DNA from: Planctomycetota bacterium
Lineage (GTDB): Bacteria > Planctomycetota > Phycisphaerae > UBA1845 > CAIVHJ01
Assembly: GCA_022573485.1 (NCBI GenBank)
Contig: JACZTW010000116.1
Coordinates: 1-10,841, forward strand
Length of the DNA: 10,841 nucleotides
Direction: 5' to 3'
Part shown: piece by piece, positions 6,479 through 10,841 of the stretch
Layout of the letters: each line of letters begins with the position of its first letter
How positions within the stretch are numbered: the stretch's first letter is position 1
Notes under the pieces: generated by a model
What the model saw: only the letters and a program-made list of their open reading frames with translations
Told to the model about the DNA's origin: nothing
The model's database searches: none
Made by a program: the position numbers and the translations under genes

Positions 6479-7879
6479 ATGATCAAGAAACTCGTCTTCG
6501 GCACTACTGTGGCTGCCTTGGTTGTTTGTCTGTGGCTGCTGGTGCGCAGCTCGGGCGGGATCACATTTTCGCACCTCAAAGGCAAGACGGCTACGCTCAA
6601 AATGGGTGGTTTCAAGATTGCGATCAATGCCGACGGTACGATCGAGCCCAAAGAGCGCATGACCATCAAATCGGAAGCCGGCGGCCGGGTGGCAGAGATC
6701 TTCGTCAAGGCGGGCTCGGTGGTCCGCGAAGGCGACCTTCTGATCCGGCTGGACACGAAGGACGAGCAACGCCTGGTCAACCTTGCGGAAAAAGCGCTCA
6801 AGCAAGCGGAACTCAATCTCGAACGCTCAAAGAACACCCGCTACCAAGCCGAGTTCGTTGACGTTCCGCGCGCGCAGGCGCTTCTCGACGCCGCGAAGGC
6901 AGACTTCAAGTATTGGCAGTGGAGGTACGAGTGGTATGGCGATTTGAAGGAAAGAGGACAAGTCGATCCCGACGAGCACCGTCAAGTCGAATCGAACTAC
7001 CGCAAGCTCAAAGCTCAAGTGGCGCAGGCTGAGGCCGAGGTGATCGGCGCGAACAAGAACGTCGAGATCGCGGAACTCGACGTGAAACAAGCGGAATTGG
7101 GAGTCGAGCGGGCCAAGGACGATCTGGATGACGCCAAGGAACGATTGAAAGAAACTCAAATCACAGCGCCTTCTGCCGGCATGGTTTCCAGGCTGCTGGT
7201 GAAGAAGGGCGAGGTAATTGTCAGTGGTAGTCGGTCGCTGACCGGCGGGACGCCGCTGGCGGTGCTTGCGGATGTGAGCGAATACTACGTCCGCGCCCTG
7301 GTGGACGAAGCGGACATCGGCAGGGTACGCGAGATTGCTCCCGCCAGCGCCCGCCCCGGAAGCATGACCGCCGCACCGGCCGCACCGGCTGCGCGGGACG
7401 CGGTAGCCGGCTCCAACGGCGACAACCCGATCCAGGAAGGCACGCCGGTGGAAGTGACGATCGAAGCATACCCGGATCAGAAATTTGAGGGCGTGATTGA
7501 TTTGATCGAGCCCGAGCCGGCACAAGGTCAGCAAGTGATCATCAGTTATGTCGTGCGTATCCGGCTGACCTCCGAGAACAGCCGCGATCTGCAACTCGGC
7601 TCTCAGGCCAACGTCGATTTTGTGTCCGAGACGGTGGAAGACGAAGTACTGGTTCCCAATGAGGCGGTGCGTTATGTGGTGGGCGAGCGCGGCGTTTACT
7701 TGCAAGTCGATTCCGATCGCGTGCCGGGCAAGAAGGTGCCCGAATTCCACCCCTTCCGCGCCGGCCTGGACAACGGCGTGTACACGCAGGTCATCGCAGG
7801 CCTAAAGAAAGGGGACGTGGTCTACACGAAATTGCCGCGCGACCACATGGGAAAGAAAATCACTGGCGACGAAGACTAA
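6479..7879 (+). CDS. MacA/HlyD-type periplasmic adaptor of an ABC export system
   Basis: A 466-residue membrane fusion protein that should link an inner-membrane ABC pump to an outer-membrane channel. The N-terminus has a positively charged MIKK followed by one hydrophobic segment (about 5-22), an inner-membrane anchor. The first half of a lipoyl/barrel-sandwich domain spans about 65-92 (AGGRVAEIFVKAG...). A long alpha-helical coiled-coil hairpin rich in A/E/K/Q spans about 95-225. The second lipoyl half ITAPSAGMVSRLLVKKGE follows, then beta-barrel and membrane-proximal regions. An Ala/Pro-rich low-complexity insert lies at about 287-312. The start is ATG at 6479, with GGAAGGA (6463-6469) 9 nt upstream; a TTG further up at 6440 abuts the ald stop and would add 13 non-homologous residues. 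The ATPase and permease genes follow on the same strand. Substrate unknown. Confidence 0.92.
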   Translation: MIKKLVFGTTVAALVVCLWLLVRSSGGITFSHLKGKTATLKMGGFKIAINADGTIEPKERMTIKSEAGGRVAEIFVKAGSVVREGDLLIRLDTKDEQRLVNLAEKALKQAELNLERSKNTRYQAEFVDVPRAQALLDAAKADFKYWQWRYEWYGDLKERGQVDPDEHRQVESNYRKLKAQVAQAEAEVIGANKNVEIAELDVKQAELGVERAKDDLDDAKERLKETQITAPSAGMVSRLLVKKGEVIVSGSRSLTGGTPLAVLADVSEYYVRALVDEADIGRVREIAPASARPGSMTAAPAAPAARDAVAGSNGDNPIQEGTPVEVTIEAYPDQKFEGVIDLIEPEPAQGQQVIISYVVRIRLTSENSRDLQLGSQANVDFVSETVEDEVLVPNEAVRYVVGERGVYLQVDSDRVPGKKVPEFHPFRAGLDNGVYTQVIAGLKKGDVVYTKLPRDHMGKKITGDED

Positions 7880-7892
7880 GCTCAAAAGATTC

Positions 7893-8066
7893 AACCGCGG
7901 AGATCGCAGAGAGCGCAGAGAATAAGAAAGAGAAAAGAGAAAAGGGAAGAGGGGAAGCGTTTTCTCCGGTGGGTAGGGTCGTTGACGGGTCATGCGTTCT
8001 TTCTTTTCTCCATTCTTCATTCTTTATTTCTTCCCTTTGTGCCTTGGTGTCTTTGTGGCCTAATTC
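7893..8066 (+). repeat. Left copy of a roughly 170-200 bp element, inverted relative to 8866-9069
   Basis: Fills most of the 223-bp gap between adaptor and ATPase genes. In order it has an aaccgcggagatcgcagaga end, a purine tract at 7917-7957 broken by one T, a non-repetitive core (ggtcgttga at 7977-7985, gtcatgcgttc at 7989-7999), a pyrimidine-rich part, and a gtgccttggtgtctttgtgg end followed by an ATTC at 8063-8066. The reverse complement aligns along its whole length with 8866-9069; by eye about 80 percent of aligned positions agree, with indels totalling about 30 bp. Confidence 0.85.
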
Positions 8067-8102
8067 GCCGTGCTCATGGATGTCTGAAGGATCTATGTTG
8101 AG

Positions 8103-8810
8103 ATGATTGAAGTTCGCGAGCTTCGCAAGTACTACGAAATGGGCGACTCGGTGGTCCACGCTCTGGATGGTGTGGATCTGGACATCGCCGCCGGTGAGTT
8201 CGTGAGCATCACGGGCGCGTCGGGCAGCGGCAAGAGTACGATGATGCACTTGCTCGGCTGCCTCGATCGGCCGACCTCGGGCCGGTATCACTTCAAAGGT
8301 CAAGCGATCAACACCTTCAATGCCAAACAACTGGCCCGCATCCGCAGTCAGGAAATCGGGTTCGTTTTTCAGACGTTCAATTTGATTAACCGCACCACCG
8401 CCCTGGACAATGTGACGATTCCTTTGATCTACGCGCGTGTGAACAATGTTCGGAAACCTGCGGCGGCTGCCCTTGAGCGTGTGGGCTTGGCTGCGCGGGC
8501 CTCCCACAAGCCGAGCGAACTCTCCGGCGGCGAACGGCAGCGGGTGGCCATTGCCCGGGCCATCGTCAATAATCCGTCGCTGATCCTGGCGGATGAGCCG
8601 ACGGGGAATCTCGATACGAAAACCGGCAATCAAATAATGGATATCTTTCGCCAGTTGCACGCCGACGGCGTGACCATCGTGCTGGTGACGCACGAAACGT
8701 ACGTGGCGGCCCAGGCCGAGCGCATCATTCGCATGCGCGACGGCAAGATCGTGGATGACCGGCGGCTGGACGACGATTCGCGACGCAAACTCATCGAGCA
8801 GGCGGCGTAG
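8103..8810 (+). CDS. ABC transporter ATP-binding subunit (MacB/LolD type)
   Basis: A stand-alone 235-residue nucleotide-binding subunit that should power the adjacent permease. All ABC motifs are intact: Walker A GASGSGKST at 38-46, Q-loop Q90, signature LSGGER at 140-145, Walker B LILADEP with catalytic E165, D-loop NLD at 169-171 and H-loop H197. The sequence between Walker A and signature (CLDRPTSGRY, FVFQTFNLI) is typical of the MacB/LolD/FtsE branch. In canonical MacB this domain is fused to the permease; here it is separate. The start is ATG at 8103; GAAGGA lies 11 nt upstream, a rather long spacer, and no better in-frame start exists. The gene is flanked on both sides by inverted copies of a non-coding element. 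Confidence 0.95.
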   Translation: MIEVRELRKYYEMGDSVVHALDGVDLDIAAGEFVSITGASGSGKSTMMHLLGCLDRPTSGRYHFKGQAINTFNAKQLARIRSQEIGFVFQTFNLINRTTALDNVTIPLIYARVNNVRKPAAAALERVGLAARASHKPSELSGGERQRVAIARAIVNNPSLILADEPTGNLDTKTGNQIMDIFRQLHADGVTIVLVTHETYVAAQAERIIRMRDGKIVDDRRLDDDSRRKLIEQAA

Positions 8811-8823
8811 GAAGAAAGAACTT

Positions 8824-8844
8824 ACCGCAGAGACCGCAGAGTAA
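8824..8844 (+). repeat. Short partial copy of the element's outer end
   Basis: accgcagagaccgcagagta just after the ATPase stop resembles the start of the left element (7894-7924) in the same orientation. It stops after about 21 bp. It is a fragment or a separate unit of the same repeat vocabulary, outside the right-hand inverted arm. Confidence 0.5.
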
Positions 8845-8865
8845 GACGCTGTAAACAAGAAAGAT

Positions 8866-9069
8866 GAATACGGCCACGAAGACACCAAGGCACGAAGCGA
8901 AGGAATGGAGAATTGAGAATGAAGAATGAAGATTGGAGAACAGGAAGAACGCATGACTCATCAACGACCTCACCTATAGGAGAAAGCGCTTCCTCTCTTC
9001 TCTCTTCCCTTTTCCCTTTTCCCTGTTTTCTCTTTCTTTTTCTCTGCGTTCTCTGCGATCTCTGCGGTT
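8866..9069 (-). repeat. Right copy of the element, inverted relative to 7893-8066
   Basis: Fills most of the 305-bp gap between ATPase and permease genes. On the plus strand it begins with GAAT, then ggccacgaagacaccaaggc, a gaatgaagaatgaag run (longer than in the left copy), the core gaacgcatgac (8947-8957) and tcaacgacc (8961-8969), AAGCGCTT at 8984-8991, a 57-nt pyrimidine tract (8989-9045, one purine), and ends ctctgcgatctctgcggtt. It is the full-length inverted counterpart of the left copy. Confidence 0.85.
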
Positions 9070-9115
9070 AATGATTTCGTTTTCGCGAGCGAATATCGGA
9101 TTGAGGCCTTAGTTC

Positions 9116-10339
9116 ATGTTTTGGCTTCGCATATTGTCGATGGGGCTTCGGAGTTTGCAAGCCAACATGCTGCGCTCGCTGCTGGCGACTCTGGGTGTGA
9201 TCATCGGGGTCGGGGCGGTGATCAGTGCCAACGCCGTGCTGACGGGGGCGCAGCGGGGCTTCATGGACCGCTTCGAGTCGCTGGGCGCGAACATGGTGTA
9301 CGTGTCGCCGAAGTCCGCCAAGCGCGGCGGTCGCACGGTTGGGATGACTCAAACGCTGAAGATCAGCGACGTCAACGCCATTCGTGCGGAATCGAAATAC
9401 ATCAAGAGCATCCTTCCCGAAGTCCGGCGGACGGGTCAAATCAAGCGACTGAACCGGAACGATCAAGTGATGATCGTGGGCACGACGCCGGACTTCAAGG
9501 CGTCTTTCAACATCGAGCTGGCCTACGGCCGATTCTTTGACGCGGCGGATGTCGGGCGGAGCTCGAAAGTGGTGGTGCTCGGGCACAGGATCGCCTACCG
9601 GCTCTTCAAAGGTGCGCCCGCCATCGACCAGGCAGTGAAGCTCGGCGTGACCAAGACCACGGGTTTTCGCGTGATCGGCGTGATGAAAGAGAAAGGCCAA
9701 AAGGGCGTTTACAACATCGACGAACTGGTGCTGGTGCCGGTGACGGCCGCCCAGCGCAGTTTCGACAAGACCAAGAAAATCGACATCATCACTGCCCAGG
9801 CGATCGACGAGAAAAGCCTGGAGCCCATGATCGCTGACATCAAGAAGACGCTCCGCCATCGGCATCGCATCCGCTCCGGCGACGAGGATGATTTTCAAAT
9901 CTTCAGCCCGGACGAAATGCGCGACCTTCTCCAGCAGTTTATGAAGATTTGGGCCATGGTGCTGTACATGATTTCGGGCATTAGTATGGTCGTCGGCGGG
10001 ATCGGGATCATGAACATTATGCTGGTCAGCGTGACCGAGCGGACCCGCGAGATCGGCGTGCGTATGGCCACGGGCGCCCGCGGTTGGGATATCCTGCGGC
10101 AATTCCTGGTCGAGTCGAGTGCCATCAGTTTGGCCGGCGGGGCCATGGGCGTGTTGGCCGGCATGGCGATTTCGGACTTGATGACGCAACTCAGCAATGA
10201 CATGATCCGCACGCACACGACTCTGACCGCCGTGATCGGTGCGCTGGTCATGGCCTGCGGCGTCGGAGTGGTCTCGGGCATCTATCCCGCCTTCAAAGCG
10301 TCGCGTCTTGATCCCGTCGAGGCCCTGCGCTACGAGTAA
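9116..10339 (+). CDS. MacB-type ABC transporter permease (FtsX family)
   Basis: A 407-residue inner-membrane permease with the MacB topology. One N-terminal membrane helix (about 18-40) is followed by a large periplasmic domain (about 41-275), then three membrane helices (about 282-308, 333-355 and 371-395). The coupling segment TERTREIGVRMATGA after helix 2 is the part that contacts the ATPase, and the end GIYPAFKASRLDPVEALRYE is the family's characteristic C-terminus. MacB-type pumps do not move substrate through the membrane but drive efflux from the periplasm by mechanotransmission; this is family knowledge. Start ATG at 9116 has GAGG 9 nt upstream, a modest site. It should act as a dimer with the ATPase at 8103-8810 and the adaptor at 6479-7879. 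Confidence 0.94.
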   Translation: MFWLRILSMGLRSLQANMLRSLLATLGVIIGVGAVISANAVLTGAQRGFMDRFESLGANMVYVSPKSAKRGGRTVGMTQTLKISDVNAIRAESKYIKSILPEVRRTGQIKRLNRNDQVMIVGTTPDFKASFNIELAYGRFFDAADVGRSSKVVVLGHRIAYRLFKGAPAIDQAVKLGVTKTTGFRVIGVMKEKGQKGVYNIDELVLVPVTAAQRSFDKTKKIDIITAQAIDEKSLEPMIADIKKTLRHRHRIRSGDEDDFQIFSPDEMRDLLQQFMKIWAMVLYMISGISMVVGGIGIMNIMLVSVTERTREIGVRMATGARGWDILRQFLVESSAISLAGGAMGVLAGMAISDLMTQLSNDMIRTHTTLTAVIGALVMACGVGVVSGIYPAFKASRLDPVEALRYE

Positions 10340-10360
10340 GTCCGCGCCTCTCTCGCACCG

Positions 10361-10468
10361 ATGATACGTTCAAAATACGTCTTGTTCTGCCTGGCCGGTG
10401 GCGGCTTTTTGCTCCAGGCCGTATGCATCACGGATCTGATTACGTTCATCGCTCCGCTGATTCTATAG
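10361..10468 (+). CDS. Possible small hydrophobic peptide, 35 residues
   Basis: Begins 21 bp after the permease stop and reads MIRSKYVLFCLAGGGFLLQA, then VCITDLITFIAPLIL and TAG. A basic start, a hydrophobic segment and a Cys after the segment (LLQAVC) look like a signal or small membrane peptide. Small proteins of this look seem frequent in planctomycete-like genomes, which is my impression only. There is no Shine-Dalgarno, the lipobox is poor, and a terminator-like hairpin lies inside the frame. It may be a remnant of a longer gene or not a gene at all. Confidence 0.35.
   Translation: MIRSKYVLFCLAGGGFLLQAVCITDLITFIAPLIL
10394..10410 (+). terminator. Weak intrinsic-terminator-like hairpin after the export operon
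   Basis: GCCG-GTGG-CGGC followed by TTTTT, 55 nt past the permease stop. The stem is only 4 bp, all G-C. It overlaps the possible small peptide, so at most one of the two readings is likely to matter. Confidence 0.3.
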
Positions 10469-10841
10469 CGCGCCGGCTCAGCGTTGAATTCACGCACGCC
10501 CCGGAACGCGGACCCTCTTGCGCGCAATTCTCGGTGGCTCTGCTTCGTGAGTACCCAAGTCCCATAAGCGCGTGGATTCCGCGGATCGCGCGCCAAAAAG
10601 TCTGCGACGCGCCGGCGACAGGCCCGGTCGACGCGCCTAGAATTGAGATGTTCCAGTCGGGTGCCGTCTCGAGAGGAACTCGCATCGCGGTCTTCATCGA
10701 GGTGTACGCGCCACGCGACCGACGCTCCAAGCACCTCCAGCGGGAGGCCCGAAATCGCCTGGAATGATGTGTAAAGCACTGCGTTCCAGAGAGTTGTGTG
10801 ATATGCCGCGAATGCGAATCCTCGCTTGACTCCTTGACAGG
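10469..10841. other. Stretch without a convincing gene
   Basis: Overlapping open frames on both strands (for example 10423-10767 plus and 10330-10779 minus) give Arg/Ala/Ser-rich translations without domain signatures or ribosome sites, as expected by chance in GC-rich DNA. The only signals seen are a possible promoter at 10615-10643 and two TTGAC boxes at 10826-10831 and 10834-10839 whose partners would lie beyond the edge. It may be the leader of a gene starting outside the window. Confidence 0.5.
10615..10643 (+). promoter_or_regulatory. Possible sigma-70 promoter near the right edge
   Basis: GCGACA at 10615-10620 and TAGAAT at 10638-10643 with a 17-nt spacer. The -10 matches five of six and the -35 four of six consensus positions. 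No gene follows within the window, so support is weak. Confidence 0.25.

Noticed and set aside
7860..8954. 364-residue minus-strand open frame across the ATPase gene and both elements
   Set aside because: It is antisense to a clear ABC ATPase, and its ends translate the repeat elements into Ser/Leu/Phe-rich runs. It is a shadow frame.
8822..9069. CRISPR array or tandem repeat locus
   Set aside because: The repeated words vary in sequence and spacing, there are no uniform repeat/spacer units and no cas genes nearby.
7893..9069. Insertion sequence or composite transposon around the ATPase
   Set aside because: No transposase lies between the arms, no clear target-site duplication is visible, and the enclosed gene belongs functionally to the surrounding operon. 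A MITE-like origin of each arm remains possible.
10330..10779. 149-residue minus-strand frame at the right end
   Set aside because: Its stop lies within the permease 3' end, it has no domain signature, and overlapping frames of similar length exist on both strands there.

Overview
The window most resembles a Planctomycetota chromosome or metagenomic contig, probably Phycisphaerae-like. I infer this from three things: a secreted protein ending in paired dockerin-like 'DLDGNGDVGPFDLALLLG' motifs with a Cys-rich block, frequent TTG/GTG starts, and long intergenic stretches built from recurring 'word-like' repeats. The taxonomic call is an inference from protein style, not from a marker gene.

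Layout. (1) 3-2078 (+): the 3' part of a large secreted protein with seven FG-GAP-type blades, a Cys-rich block, two dockerin-like half-motifs and an unusual C-terminal tail. It is cut by the left edge. (2) 2079-2488: a gene-free, repeat-rich spacer between convergent genes. (3) 2489-4943 (-): a two-gene operon, a soluble PAS histidine kinase followed by an NtrC-type sigma-54 activator. The genes overlap by 14 nt, and the activator starts at TTG behind a strong Shine-Dalgarno. (4) 4944-5332: divergent control region with a candidate sigma-70 promoter and a leader hairpin for the next gene. (5) 5333-6439 (+): alanine dehydrogenase, with the start corrected to a TTG that puts every catalytic residue at its family position. 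(6) 6479-10339 (+): a MacAB-type export system split into a periplasmic adaptor, a free ABC ATPase and an FtsX/MacB-type permease. (7) 10340-10841: one doubtful 35-residue hydrophobic peptide, a weak terminator-like hairpin, and otherwise no convincing gene.

Main finding. The two gaps inside the export operon are mostly filled by homologous copies of one roughly 170-200 bp non-coding element in opposite orientation (7893-8066 and 8866-9069). They flank the ATPase gene as a long inverted repeat. The arms share both ends, a non-repetitive core and a purine/pyrimidine-skewed tract, so this is real homology and not chance low complexity. It could be a mobile or REP/MITE-like element, a giant mRNA stem around the ATPase message, or a substrate for inversion of the ATPase gene.

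How the genes work together. The adaptor, ATPase and permease should form one inner-membrane pump that would need a TolC-like outer-membrane channel encoded elsewhere. Alanine dehydrogenase lies only 39 bp upstream of the adaptor and may share its transcript. The kinase and activator are divergent from it and could act on nitrogen or stress genes, but I see no sigma-54 promoter here to prove a local target.
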